DNA of 64,000 bases from Lysobacter_K koreensis (GTDB lineage: Bacteria; Pseudomonadota; Gammaproteobacteria; Xanthomonadales; Xanthomonadaceae). The DNA lies in assembly GCF_042677045.1 (NCBI RefSeq), contig NZ_JBHTIH010000002.1, positions 868,001 to 932,000 of the forward strand, in the 5' to 3' direction. The notes below the pieces were generated by a model. It was given only the letters and a program-made list of their open reading frames with translations, ran no database searches and was not told the origin of the DNA. Both the position numbers and the translations under genes were made by a program. Positions 28,639-37,872 of the stretch are shown here, piece after piece (the first letter of the stretch is position 1; the number at the start of each line of letters is the position of its first letter).

Positions 28639-30020
28639 GCCGGCACCTCCGGCAGGGCGGCGGCCTGCGCCAGCTCGACGCGCAGTGCGCGCACCAACTC
28701 GGCGCGCGGCAGCTCGAACTGATCGGCGCGGCGCAGGTCCTTGACGGTCACGGTGCCGTTGCTGATCTCGTTCTCACCGAGCACGACCACAAAGCGGATG
28801 CCAGCGCGGTCGGCGTACTTGAACTGCTTGGCGAGCTTCGACGACTCCATCACCACCTCGGTGTTGAACCCGCCCTGGCGCAGCTCGTTGGCGACCTCCA
28901 GGCAATGCGGCAGCGTCTGCGCGTCCATCTGCGTGACCAGCACGTCCACCGTGCTGCCCGCGCTGGCGATCAGCCCCGCCTCGCGCAGCTGCCAGAAGAG
29001 GCGGGTCAGGCCGATCGAGATGCCCACGCCGGGCAGTTTCGATTTGCTGTAGTGGCTGGCTAGGTCTTCGTAGCGGCCACCCGAACAGATCGAGCCGATC
29101 TGCGGGTAGTCATTGAGCGTGGTCTCGTAGACCGTGCCCGTGTAGTAGTCCAAGCCACGCGCGATCGAGAAGTTGAGCGCGTAGTTGCCCTCCGGTACGC
29201 CCAGCGCACGCACCAGCTCCAGCACCTCGCGCAGCTCGGCCACGCCCTCGCGCAGGGCCTGGTTGCCCTCGCCCAGTGCGTCGAGCTGTGCCAGCGCATC
29301 GGCGTGCGAGGTCGAACGCACCTTGACGAACTCCAGGATCGTCGCCACCGCCGCCGCGTCCAGGCCGAAGCCCTCGCCCGTCAACGTCGCCCGCACGTGG
29401 TCTTCGCCGCGCTTGTCGAGCTTGTCGACCTCGCGCAGCACCAGTGCCTGCAGCTGCCCGTCGGCAATCCCCTGCGCCTCGAAGAAGCCGCGCAGCAGCT
29501 TGCGGTTGTTGAGCTGGATGGTGAACGCGCCGATGGCCAGTTCCGAGAACACGGCGTGGATTACCGCCGGCAACTCGGCATCGTGGCGCACGCTCAGCGC
29601 GTCCTTGCCGATCACGTCGATGTCGCACTGGTAGAACTCGCGGAAGCGGCCGCGCTGGGCGCGCTCGCCGCGGTACACGCGCTGCATCTGGTAGCGGCGG
29701 AACGGGAACGCGAGGTCGTGCTCGTGCTCGGCGACGTAGCGCGCCAGCGGCACGGTCAGATCGAAGCGCAACGCCAGCTCGGGCGCACCCTCGGCGTTTT
29801 TCTCCAGTGCGCCGGTCGATTGCACGAAATACACCTGGCGTTCGGTCTCGCCGCCGGACTTGGTCAGCAGGACCTCGGACAGTTCCATCACCGGCGTTTC
29901 CACCGGCAGGAAGCCGAAACGCTCGAAATTGCGGCGGATCGTGTCCAGCATGCGCTGGAAGGCGATCTGGTCAGGAGGCAGCAGCTCCATGACCCCGGGC
30001 GGGGTACGCGGCTTGATCAA
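28635..30020 (-). CDS. hisS: Histidyl-tRNA synthetase
   Basis: A 461-residue class II synthetase that charges tRNA-His. Motif 2 (YRGERAQRGRFREFYQCDIDVIG), the histidine-binding block ARGLDYYTGTVYE, and the C-terminal anticodon-binding domain (from about 350: VDVLVTQMDA to RRADQFEL) are clear. The start is TTG at 30020, giving MIKPRTPPGVMELLPP, the usual N-terminus, with GGAG a few bases upstream; no in-frame ATG exists until residue 11 (VMELL). The frame continues open upstream but through unrelated sequence. Confidence 0.95.
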   Translation of the reverse strand: MIKPRTPPGVMELLPPDQIAFQRMLDTIRRNFERFGFLPVETPVMELSEVLLTKSGGETERQVYFVQSTGALEKNAEGAPELALRFDLTVPLARYVAEHEHDLAFPFRRYQMQRVYRGERAQRGRFREFYQCDIDVIGKDALSVRHDAELPAVIHAVFSELAIGAFTIQLNNRKLLRGFFEAQGIADGQLQALVLREVDKLDKRGEDHVRATLTGEGFGLDAAAVATILEFVKVRSTSHADALAQLDALGEGNQALREGVAELREVLELVRALGVPEGNYALNFSIARGLDYYTGTVYETTLNDYPQIGSICSGGRYEDLASHYSKSKLPGVGISIGLTRLFWQLREAGLIASAGSTVDVLVTQMDAQTLPHCLEVANELRQGGFNTEVVMESSKLAKQFKYADRAGIRFVVVLGENEISNGTVTVKDLRRADQFELPRAELVRALRVELAQAAALPEVPA

Positions 30021-30120
30021 GCAAGGCTCCAGTGAAGGCGATGTGGCAAGCGGGAATCGGCACAGTTTAGCGGCCCGCCCCGCCCTCCCCCCATCGCGGC
30101 CGCCGCGGCGCACGAAACGC

Positions 30121-30150
30121 TTGCGCCGACCCCACGGTACTGTCTAAAAT
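30121..30150 (+). promoter_or_regulatory. Sigma-70-like promoter of the tRNA-Pro gene
   Basis: TTGCGC (30121-30126), an 18-base spacer and TAAAAT (30145-30150), followed by the GC-rich discriminator TCGCGG and the tRNA 15 bases downstream. A GC discriminator is typical of stringently controlled stable-RNA promoters. Confidence 0.7.
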
Positions 30151-30165
30151 TCGCGGCTCTGCTGT

Positions 30166-30242
<77 letters not shown>

Positions 30243-30258
30243 ATTGCAGAAGCGTCAA

Positions 30259-30289
30259 ACGAAAACCGGCCTCGCGCCGGTTCTTTCGT
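30259..30289 (+). terminator. Hairpin terminator after tRNA-Pro
   Basis: AACCGGC (30264-30270) pairs with GCCGGTT (30276-30282), extended by outer ACGAAA/TTTCGT-type pairing. The U-tract is interrupted (CTTTCG), so it is a moderate terminator. Confidence 0.65.
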
Positions 30290-30390
30290 GTCCCGCCCCC
30301 ATCGGACTTGCGCCTGTTCAGCGATCCGCGGCGTTGGGATGCCCGGATCCAGGGTTTGACGGGCAGCCCCGAGCCATGCGCGCGGCCACA

Positions 30391-33186
30391 CTACACCCAA
30401 GGACGCGGCTTCTCGATCCAGAACCCCTGCGCGTAGTCCACGCCCATGCCGGCCAGCAGCTCCACGGTGGCCTGGTTCTCGACGTACTCGGCGATTGTCT
30501 CGATCCCCATCACGTGGCCGATGTTGTTGATCGCCTCGACCATCGCGCAATCGATCCGGTCCTTGTCCATGTGCCGGACGAAGGTGCCGTCGATCTTCAG
30601 GTAGTCCACCGGCAGGTGCTTGAGGTAGGTGAAGGACGACATGCCGCTGCCGAAGTCGTCGAGCGCGAACCGGCAGCCCAGCTGCTTGATGTCGCGGATC
30701 ATCGACTCGGCGTGCGACAGGTTGGCGATGGCCGCGGTCTCGGTGATCTCGAAGCACAGGTCGGCGGCGCACACGCCGGTCTGCTCGACCCGGGATCTGA
30801 CGTAGTCGGCCAGCGTGTCGTCGCCCACCGACGCGCCGGACAGGTTGATGAAGCACATCGCGTGGTCGGGGTTGGCGCCCAGCTTGGTCAGCGCGGCGTT
30901 GATCACCCAGCGGTCGATCTCCGGCATCAGCCCGTAGCGCTCGGCCGAGGGGATGAAGGTCATCGGCGGCACGTGGCGCCCGTCCGGTTCCAGCATCCGC
31001 AGCAGGGTCTCGAAGTGCGGCGTCTTGGCGGCGTTGAGCGACACGCTGGCCTGCCGGCACAGCACGAAGCGGTTTTCTTCCAGCGCCTGGTGGATGCGCG
31101 CGATCCAGCCCATCTCGCCGTGGCGCTGGCTGCGGTGGCGGTCGCCGGACTGGTAGACGTGGATGCGGTTGCGGCCGCGGTCCTTGGCCAGGTAACAGGC
31201 GGCGTCGGCCTGCCGCAGCACCTCGTCGCGGCTGTTGAAACCGTCCTCCAGCCACACCATGCCGATGCTCACGCCGACCCGGAACGTACGTTCCTCCCAG
31301 ACGAAATGGAAACGGGTGACGGCCTGCTGCAGGCCTTCGGCGATGCGATGGGCCGCATCGGCCGAGCAGTTCTCCAGGACGATCCCGAACTCGTCGCCGC
31401 CCAGCCGCGCCAGCGTGTCGGCGCTGCGCAGGCGCTTGCGGAACACCTCCGCCAATTGCCGCAGCAGCTCGTCGCCGGCGGCATGGCCGCAGCTGTCGTT
31501 GACGACCTTGAACTGGTCCAGGTCCATGTACAGCACCGCGGTCTCGTGGTGCAGCTTGCCGTTGCGCTTGAGCGCCGCGTCGAGGCGCTGCTCGAACCCA
31601 CGCCGGTTGATGAGCCCGGTCAGCGAGTCGTGCGAGGCCAGGTGGGTCATCTCGGCGGCGATCAGCTTGGCCTGGGTGACGTCGTGGAAGACCAGCACGA
31701 CGCCGATGATCTCGTCGCGCACGTTGCGGATCGGCGCCGCGCTGTCCTCGATCGCGAACCGGCCGCCACCGCGGCGCTCTAGGATCGAATGCTCGACCAA
31801 CCCGGCCTCCCGGCCGTCGCGCAGGACCAGGTCGATCGGGTTCGGCGCCGGTTCCTGGCTGGTTTCATCGGTCAGCACCAGCACCCGTTCCAGCGGCAAG
31901 CCCGCCGCCTCGTCGTTGCTCCAGCCGGTGATCTTCTCGGCCACCGGATTGAGGTAGGTCACGCGGCCGGCGGTGTCGGTGGTGATCACCGCGTCGCCGA
32001 TCGAGTTGAGGGTCACGCGCAGCCGCTCCGATTCGGTGAACAAGGCGAACTCGGCCTTGCGCCGCTCGGTGACGTCGCGCATCACCGCGATGAAGAGCTC
32101 GCCTTGCGCGGTCTCGATCGCGTTGACGATCAACTCGATCAGGAACAGCTCGCCGTCGCTGCGCAACGCGCGCACCACGACCTTGCCCTTGCCGACCAGC
32201 TGCGCCTCGTCGCCGCGCAGGTGGGCCTCGATCTCGGCCTCCTGCGCCTCGCGCATGGGTTCCGGGATCAGCAGCTCGACGTGGGCGCCGACGATCTGCT
32301 CGGCGCTGTAGCCGAACATGCGCGATGCGGCGGCGTTGAACGAGTGGACGATACCGAGCGCGTCGAAGGTGATCAGCCCATCGCCGATGTTGTCGACGAT
32401 GCTCGACATCTGCCGGTCCTTGTCGAGCAGCAGCTGGTTGGTGCGCCGCAATTCCTGGTCGGCGGCCTGGTGGTGGGAGACATCGCGCACCACGCAGTAG
32501 CGGAAGCCGCCGCTGCAATGCGTGTCCCATTCCAGGCAGCGGTACAGGCCGTTCTTGCACAGGAACAGGTGGCGGAAGCTCTGCGCGGCGTTGCAGCGGG
32601 CCAGCTCGACGCCGAGCGCCGCGGCAGCCTCGCGTTCCTCGGGGTGGACGAAATCCAGGTAGGGTCGGCCGGCGAGTTCGCCCGGGCTCCATCCCAGGAT
32701 GCGTTGCCAGGCGGGATTGACCCGGTCTAGCCGGTCGATGCCCGGGGATGTCACCGCCAGCATGTCCGGCGACAGCCGGAACAGGGCATCGTTCTGGCGT
32801 TCCGCCAACCGCTGCGCGGTGATGTCGCGAAGCTGCGACACCAGCGCATGCGGCCGCGAATCCGCATCGCGGACCAGGCCGACGTGCTGGCTCACCCGCA
32901 CGCTCTCTCCCGACTTGCGCAGGAAGCGCTTCTCCACCGCGAACGCCTCGGTGTCGCCGACCAGCAGGTCCTGCAAGCCGGACACGTCGGCCTGGCGATC
33001 ATCCGGATGGGTGATCGCCTGCAGGTCGATCGCCAGCAGCTCCGATTCGGTGTACCCCAGGATCGCGCACGCGGCCGGGTTCACCGCGAGCACGCGCCCG
33101 TCCATTCCCGACACGGCGATCCCGAGCGCGGCATGATCGAATGCGTATCGATGCAGGACGCGGGGGTCTTGGTGGTCGGGCGCCAT
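30391..33186 (-). CDS. Multi-PAS GGDEF-EAL protein with a variant (ETL) phosphodiesterase motif
   Basis: A 931-residue cytosolic c-di-GMP protein. At least four PAS domains occupy residues 10-520 (first around YAFDHAALGIAVSGMDGRVL). The GGDEF domain has intact RLGGDEF at 596-600 with an RSAD inhibitory site at 587-590, so it can probably synthesise c-di-GMP under product control. The EAL domain keeps FINLSG, FEITETAAI and DDFGSGMSSFTYLKHLP but has Glu-Thr-Leu (726-728) in place of EAL; hydrolysis may survive or may have become binding only. GGAGAGG lies before the ATG. It is convergent with the tRNA-Pro gene; the 295 bases upstream, towards argH, hold no gene I can support. Confidence 0.92.
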   Translation of the reverse strand: MAPDHQDPRVLHRYAFDHAALGIAVSGMDGRVLAVNPAACAILGYTESELLAIDLQAITHPDDRQADVSGLQDLLVGDTEAFAVEKRFLRKSGESVRVSQHVGLVRDADSRPHALVSQLRDITAQRLAERQNDALFRLSPDMLAVTSPGIDRLDRVNPAWQRILGWSPGELAGRPYLDFVHPEEREAAAALGVELARCNAAQSFRHLFLCKNGLYRCLEWDTHCSGGFRYCVVRDVSHHQAADQELRRTNQLLLDKDRQMSSIVDNIGDGLITFDALGIVHSFNAAASRMFGYSAEQIVGAHVELLIPEPMREAQEAEIEAHLRGDEAQLVGKGKVVVRALRSDGELFLIELIVNAIETAQGELFIAVMRDVTERRKAEFALFTESERLRVTLNSIGDAVITTDTAGRVTYLNPVAEKITGWSNDEAAGLPLERVLVLTDETSQEPAPNPIDLVLRDGREAGLVEHSILERRGGGRFAIEDSAAPIRNVRDEIIGVVLVFHDVTQAKLIAAEMTHLASHDSLTGLINRRGFEQRLDAALKRNGKLHHETAVLYMDLDQFKVVNDSCGHAAGDELLRQLAEVFRKRLRSADTLARLGGDEFGIVLENCSADAAHRIAEGLQQAVTRFHFVWEERTFRVGVSIGMVWLEDGFNSRDEVLRQADAACYLAKDRGRNRIHVYQSGDRHRSQRHGEMGWIARIHQALEENRFVLCRQASVSLNAAKTPHFETLLRMLEPDGRHVPPMTFIPSAERYGLMPEIDRWVINAALTKLGANPDHAMCFINLSGASVGDDTLADYVRSRVEQTGVCAADLCFEITETAAIANLSHAESMIRDIKQLGCRFALDDFGSGMSSFTYLKHLPVDYLKIDGTFVRHMDKDRIDCAMVEAINNIGHVMGIETIAEYVENQATVELLAGMGVDYAQGFWIEKPRPWV

Positions 33187-33481
33187 ACACCTCTCCAGGA
33201 ACGGACAAGCGGTGGACCACGCGGTGGCCCCGCCCGCAAACACCCCCCGAAACCTGTTTCCCCGGGCAAGGCGGAGACCAGCACGCTTCCCAACGTATTG
33301 CTTCCAACGCGCTTGGGGCCGGAACAAGGCCGGCAGCGGCCTGCCATGCCCAGGGCGAACCGGGGTTTGGCGTCGGCGGGCTGGTTTTGCGGCGCGGCGC
33401 GGCGCACCCCGTGCGCGCTTCTCGCCAGTCGGGCGGTGCACCACGCGCCAGTGGGCGCGCGCGCCGGGGGGATCGATCAGC

Positions 33482-34771
33482 TCAGCACAATCCAGCCAGG
33501 CGGTCGCGCAGCACCTGCAGGCGCAGGTCGGCGGCCGCGCCCGGCGACACCCGCGCGGCGAGGCTGGCCTCCGGATCGCCCTGCGCCCAGCGCGCCGGGT
33601 CGGCCGCCTGCCGGTAGGCGTCGCGGAACGGCACGCCCTCGCGCGCAAGGTCGACCGCCAGGTCGGTGGCGTAAAGCGAGGGGTCGAGTGCGGCGCGGAT
33701 CGGCTCGGGCTTCCACTCGAGGTTGCGCAGCAGGTCGGGCAACAGCTCCAGCGCGCCCAGGCCGCGGCCGAACGCGTGGAAGATCGCGCCCTTGGAGAAC
33801 TGCAGGTCGCGGTGGTAGCCCGACGGCAGCGACAGCAGCTGCTCGATCTCGGTGCGCGCGGCGGCAACGCTGGCGTAGCTGGCGCGCATCAGCTCGATCA
33901 CGTCCGGGTTGCGCTTGTTGGGCATGATCGAGCTGCCGGTGGTGTACTGCGCCGGCAGCGCGACGAAGCCGAATTCGGCGCTGGTGAACAGGCTCAGGTC
34001 CCAGGCCAGCCGGCGCAGGTCGAGCAAGGCCGAACCCAGCGCCTCGATCGCGGCCATCTCGAACTTGCCGCGCGACAGCTGCGCGTAGGCGGCCGATACC
34101 TGCAGGCGCCCGAAGCCGAGCGCGGCGGTGGTGTGGTCGCGCGCCAGCGGCAGGTTGACGCCGTAACCGGCGGCGCTGCCGAGGGGATTCGCATCCACCC
34201 ACACCAGCGTGTCGCGCGCACGCACGGCGTCGTCGATGAAGCCTTCCGCCCACGCCGCCCACCACATGCCCGCCGACGACACCACCGCGCGCTGCAGGTG
34301 GGTGTAGCCCGGCAGCGGCAGTGCGGCCTCGGCCTGCGCCCGCGCGAGCGCCACCTCGGCGCTTTCGCGGCACAGCGCGGCCACCTGCACCAGCCGGTCC
34401 TTGAGCCACAGCCGCGTGGCCACCAGCACCTGGTCGTTGCGGCTGCGCCCGGTGTGGATCTTGCGGCCGGCATCGCCGAGCCGCTCGACCAGGCGCGACT
34501 CGATCGCCGAGTGGCCGTCCTCGTAGCGCTCGTCGAGCACGAAGCGCCCCGCCTTGAAGTCCATGGCCAGCGCGTCGAGCTCGCGCTCCAGTCCCGCCAG
34601 TTCGTCGCCATCGAGGATGCCGATCAGCTGCAGGCCCTGCGCGTGCGCGCGGCTGGCCTGGATGTCGAACGCGAAGAACTCGCGGTCCAGGACCACATCC
34701 TCGCCAGCGAGGAAACGCTGGATGCGCGCGTCGACCTTGACGCCGGGTTTTTGCCAGAGCAGATCGGACAT
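33482..34771 (-). CDS. argH: Argininosuccinate lyase
   Basis: A 429-residue fumarase-superfamily enzyme, last step of arginine synthesis (argininosuccinate to arginine plus fumarate). The signature GSSIMPNKRNPDVIELM holds the catalytic serine loop; TGRSRNDQVLVATRLW and LPLPGYTHLQRAV are the other conserved blocks. Last gene of the arg operon, separated from argC by 126 bases that carry a palindrome. Start MSDLLWQKPGVKVD. Confidence 0.95.
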   Translation of the reverse strand: MSDLLWQKPGVKVDARIQRFLAGEDVVLDREFFAFDIQASRAHAQGLQLIGILDGDELAGLERELDALAMDFKAGRFVLDERYEDGHSAIESRLVERLGDAGRKIHTGRSRNDQVLVATRLWLKDRLVQVAALCRESAEVALARAQAEAALPLPGYTHLQRAVVSSAGMWWAAWAEGFIDDAVRARDTLVWVDANPLGSAAGYGVNLPLARDHTTAALGFGRLQVSAAYAQLSRGKFEMAAIEALGSALLDLRRLAWDLSLFTSAEFGFVALPAQYTTGSSIMPNKRNPDVIELMRASYASVAAARTEIEQLLSLPSGYHRDLQFSKGAIFHAFGRGLGALELLPDLLRNLEWKPEPIRAALDPSLYATDLAVDLAREGVPFRDAYRQAADPARWAQGDPEASLAARVSPGAAADLRLQVLRDRLAGLC

Positions 34772-34792
34772 CGTCGTGATCCTGTGCCTTGT

Positions 34793-34900
34793 ATAGGAGC
34801 GGCTTCAGCCGCGGCCGTGAATATGGATGGGTCGCACCCTTGCTGGGGCGGTTACGGCTGCGACCGGAGACGGTCGTGATCGCGGTTAAAGCCGCTGCTA
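34793..34900. repeat. GGAGCGGCTTCAGCCGCG palindrome between argC and argH
   Basis: Left arm TAGGAGCGGCTTCAGCCGCG (around 34794-34813) and right arm CGCGGTTAAAGCCGCTGCTA (34881-34900) are inverted copies with a few mismatches. The CTA at the right tip is the argC stop codon, read on the minus strand. This is a different family from the GGCGGGTTTCAACCCGCC elements but shows the same placement at a stop codon. Confidence 0.8.
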
Positions 34901-35842
34901 CAGCGGGATTCCGTCGGTTTCGGCAAACCCGAAGGCGAGGTTGAGATTCTGCATCGCCTGCGTCGCCGCGCCCTTGAGCAGGTTGTCCTCGGTGGCGACC
35001 ACCACCAGCCGCCGGCCGTCCTCGGACAGCGTGAAGCCGCCTAGTTCGACATGGTGCCGGCCGGCGATCGCATTGACCCACGGCGCCTCTTCGCCGACCC
35101 GCACCAGCGGCTCGCCCGCGTAGCGGTCGCGGTAGCGCGCCACGACCTCGGCGCGCTCGAACGCGCGCGCCAGGTGCAGGTTGGCGGTGATCGTCAACCC
35201 GCGGAAATGCGGCGCGACGTGCGGCATGAACTCGATCGCGTGGCCGATCCGGCGCGTGACTTCGCGTTCGTGCACGTGGCCGGTCAGCGCGTACGGCATC
35301 AGGTTGTCGCGAAGCTTGGCGGGATCGTTCCTGTCGGACGCGGCCGTGCCCGCGCCGGAAAAGCCCGATACGCCAAAGCACTGCACCGGGCCTTCCAGCG
35401 CATCGAGCATCGGCACCACCACCAGTTGCATCGCGGTCGCGTAGCAGCCCGGATTGCTGATTCGGCGCTGGCCGGCGTAGTTCCCGCGGGTCAGCTCCGG
35501 CAGACCGTAGTACCAGCCGTCGTCGAAGCGGTAGTCGGCCGACAGGTCGATGACCCTGGTATCGGCCGCACCGGCATCGATCGCCGCCACGAACGGCGCG
35601 GCCTTGCCGTTGGGCAACGCCAGCACCACCGCATCGGCACCGGCGGCCGCGGCCTGCTCCGGGCCATGGGCGACGTAGCGCAGCTCGCCGCGGTACGCCG
35701 CGTGGTGATCGGCGACGCGCTGGCCTTCGAGCTCGCGCGACGACACGAACCCGAGTTCGAGAGCCGGATGGGCCGCGACCAGCGCGATCAACTCCGCGCC
35801 GACATGGCCGCGCGCGCCGACAAGACCAATCGTCCTGGTCAT
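34898..35842 (-). CDS. argC: N-acetyl-gamma-glutamyl-phosphate reductase
   Basis: A 314-residue NADPH-dependent reductase, third step of arginine synthesis. The Rossmann start TIGLVGARGHVGAELIALV and the catalytic cysteine in RRISNPGCYATAMQL are clear; HVAPHFRGLTITA contains the active-site histidine. It starts inside the end of the GNAT gene (ATGA overlap). The TAG stop coincides with the tip of the downstream palindrome. Confidence 0.95.
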   Translation of the reverse strand: MTRTIGLVGARGHVGAELIALVAAHPALELGFVSSRELEGQRVADHHAAYRGELRYVAHGPEQAAAAGADAVVLALPNGKAAPFVAAIDAGAADTRVIDLSADYRFDDGWYYGLPELTRGNYAGQRRISNPGCYATAMQLVVVPMLDALEGPVQCFGVSGFSGAGTAASDRNDPAKLRDNLMPYALTGHVHEREVTRRIGHAIEFMPHVAPHFRGLTITANLHLARAFERAEVVARYRDRYAGEPLVRVGEEAPWVNAIAGRHHVELGGFTLSEDGRRLVVVATEDNLLKGAATQAMQNLNLAFGFAETDGIPL

Positions 35843-36468
35843 GGCAGCGCTCCCCGGTTCGAATGGCACTCGAGCTTGAACTGCAGGTTGCGCTTCACCG
35901 CCGGCCATTCCGATTCGATGATCGAGAACACCACGGTATCGCGATAGCTGCCGTCGGCCAGGCGCTGGTGGTTGCGCAGCACGCCGTCCTGCTTGGCGCC
36001 CAGCCGCGCGATGGCCGCCCTGGAGGCCTGGTTGAACCAGTGGGTGCGGAACTCCACCGCGATGCAGCCCATGGTTTCGAATGCATGCGCCAGCAACAGC
36101 AGCTTGGCTTCGGTATTCACCGCGGTGCGCTGCACGCGGCCGGCGTACCAGGTGTAGCCGATCTCCAGGCGTCGATTGACGTGGTCCAGGTTGCAGTAGC
36201 GCGTACTGCCCACGACGGTTCCGGTCGCGTCCGTGACCACGAACGGCAGCTCGCGGCCTTGCGCCTGCGCGGCGAGTGCCGCGTCGAGATGGGCTGCCAT
36301 CGCCTCCGGCTTGGGCACCGAGGTGTACCACAGGCGCCACAACTCCCCGTCCGACGCCGCTTCGGCCAACGCCGGTGCGTGCTCGTGACGCAGCGGCAAC
36401 AGCCGCGCGTGCTCGCCCGCCAGCGTCGGCACGATGCTCCAGTCGTTCTGTGTCGATGCCGGGGTCAT
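35839..36468 (-). CDS. GNAT acetyltransferase (RimJ/RimL-like) in arg operon
   Basis: A 209-residue GNAT protein. After about 20 residues, ARLLPLRHEHAPALAEAASD begins the fold; GSTRYCNLDHVNRRLEIGYT and the acetyl-CoA region GRVQRTAVNTEAKLLLLAHA follow, ending with TVVFSIIESEWPAVK. The RTxxNTExK pattern is that of RimJ/RimL-like acetyltransferases acting on proteins or small amines. It lies three bases after the NAGS-kinase gene and overlaps argC, so it is co-expressed with arginine synthesis. A part in the acetylated-intermediate pathway is possible, but the synthase activity is already present in the fused upstream gene. Confidence 0.85.
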   Translation of the reverse strand: MTPASTQNDWSIVPTLAGEHARLLPLRHEHAPALAEAASDGELWRLWYTSVPKPEAMAAHLDAALAAQAQGRELPFVVTDATGTVVGSTRYCNLDHVNRRLEIGYTWYAGRVQRTAVNTEAKLLLLAHAFETMGCIAVEFRTHWFNQASRAAIARLGAKQDGVLRNHQRLADGSYRDTVVFSIIESEWPAVKRNLQFKLECHSNRGALP

Positions 36469-36471
36469 CGT

Positions 36472-37779
36472 TCAGTCCTTCAACGTCGCGGTACGCTCGC
36501 GGCAGTGCGCCACGCAACCGGCGATCTGCGCCAGGTCGTCGAATCCGTACCAGAACACCGTCCACTTCTCCTGCTTGATGCAGCCATCGGCTTCGCCGAA
36601 GTAGAACGGGTTGACCGCATTGCCGTTGCGCGAGCGCCAGAACAGCCGCGGGTTTTCTTCGCGCATCACCTGCCACACCGCGCGACCCAGGCCCTCGCCC
36701 TGCGCCTCGTCGAGCACCGCGAACTTGTCGAGGTAGGTGGTGCCCTCCTCCTCGGTCAGGATCACCGCGGCGCGGTAGTTCTCGCTGACGTAGGCGCGGA
36801 ACAGGCGCGTGGTCTCGAAGTAGTCCGGCAGCAGCTTGCGCCCGAATGCCGACTCGACCAGCTCGCGCAGCCGACCCAGGTCGAGTTGCTCCCACGAGGT
36901 CGCCTGCAGCACGCGTTCGCCGCGCCGTACCAGCGTGCCGGAACCGCGGTGGGTGAACAGCTCCTTGGCCAGTTCGTCGGGCCTGGTGATCGACACCGAC
37001 GACGACAGCGGCAGCGCCATCAGCAGGTCGTGGATCTGCTCGATCTTGACCCGCATGCCCGAATGCAGCCACGGCTGCTGCAGCAACTCGGCGTACTCGG
37101 TGCTGAGGTTGATCGAATCGATCACCTGGCCGTCGCCATCGAGCAGGCCGCCGGTGCCGGTCAGGAACACGATCTTGTACGGCTGCAACGCCTTGATCAG
37201 CTCGTTCGCGGCCCAGTCGGCGTTGACGTTGACGATCTGGCCATCGGCGGTTTCGGCCAATGAAGCAATCACCGGGATCGAGCCGACCTTGATCGCGGCC
37301 TGGATGCCGTCGGCATCGATGCGCACGACCTTGCCGACCAGGCCGTAGGTCGCGCGGTCGAGGTAGTCGGCCTCGAACACGCCCGACTGGATCGAGGTCG
37401 CGCGCACGCCCTGCTCCTGCAACGCCTCGACCAGCTTGAGGTTCTCCTGGCGCATCACCCGGCGGACCACGGCAAGCACGCCGGCGTCGGTGACGCGCAG
37501 GTTGTCGACGGTGCGCTTCTCGATGCCGGCGGCCTCCATCTCCGCGTCCAGCTGCGGCCCGGCGCCATGCACCACGATCGGGGTCAGCCCGACCTGCTGC
37601 AGGAACGCGAGCGACGACACCAGCGCGTCGAGTTCGTCGCGCAGCACCGCGCCGCCGACCTTGACCACGGCGAAGCGCGCCGCGTCGAGCTGCGAGAAGC
37701 GCTTGAGGTACTGCTGGATCTCCTTCGCGCTGGCCATGTTGGACAGCAGGCGGACGATCGTGGTGCGCAGATCGGTCAT
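36472..37779 (-). CDS. argB: Bifunctional N-acetylglutamate synthase/kinase (NAGS-K)
   Basis: A 435-residue fusion. The N-terminal amino-acid-kinase domain (about 25-280: FAVVKVGGAVL, VVHGAGPQLDAEMEA, NVNADWAANELIKAL) phosphorylates N-acetylglutamate. The C-terminal domain (about 290-435: LRELVESAFGRKLLPDYF, RAAVILTEEEGTTYLDKF, EGLGRAVWQVM) resembles the vertebrate-type N-acetylglutamate synthase domain and makes N-acetylglutamate. This fused form is characteristic of Xanthomonadales. Arginine feedback inhibition is known for relatives. The start MTDLRTTIV was chosen at the end of upstream low-complexity sequence; argE' ends 93 bases before it. Confidence 0.94.
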   Translation of the reverse strand: MTDLRTTIVRLLSNMASAKEIQQYLKRFSQLDAARFAVVKVGGAVLRDELDALVSSLAFLQQVGLTPIVVHGAGPQLDAEMEAAGIEKRTVDNLRVTDAGVLAVVRRVMRQENLKLVEALQEQGVRATSIQSGVFEADYLDRATYGLVGKVVRIDADGIQAAIKVGSIPVIASLAETADGQIVNVNADWAANELIKALQPYKIVFLTGTGGLLDGDGQVIDSINLSTEYAELLQQPWLHSGMRVKIEQIHDLLMALPLSSSVSITRPDELAKELFTHRGSGTLVRRGERVLQATSWEQLDLGRLRELVESAFGRKLLPDYFETTRLFRAYVSENYRAAVILTEEEGTTYLDKFAVLDEAQGEGLGRAVWQVMREENPRLFWRSRNGNAVNPFYFGEADGCIKQEKWTVFWYGFDDLAQIAGCVAHCRERTATLKD

Positions 37780-37872
37780 GGTCGGCAGCAGCTCAATTCG
37801 ACGGGGACGGAAGATGCCCCCGATCGCCCTCGCGGACGATGGGGGCAGGAACAACGGCGGCAGGCACGTTAA

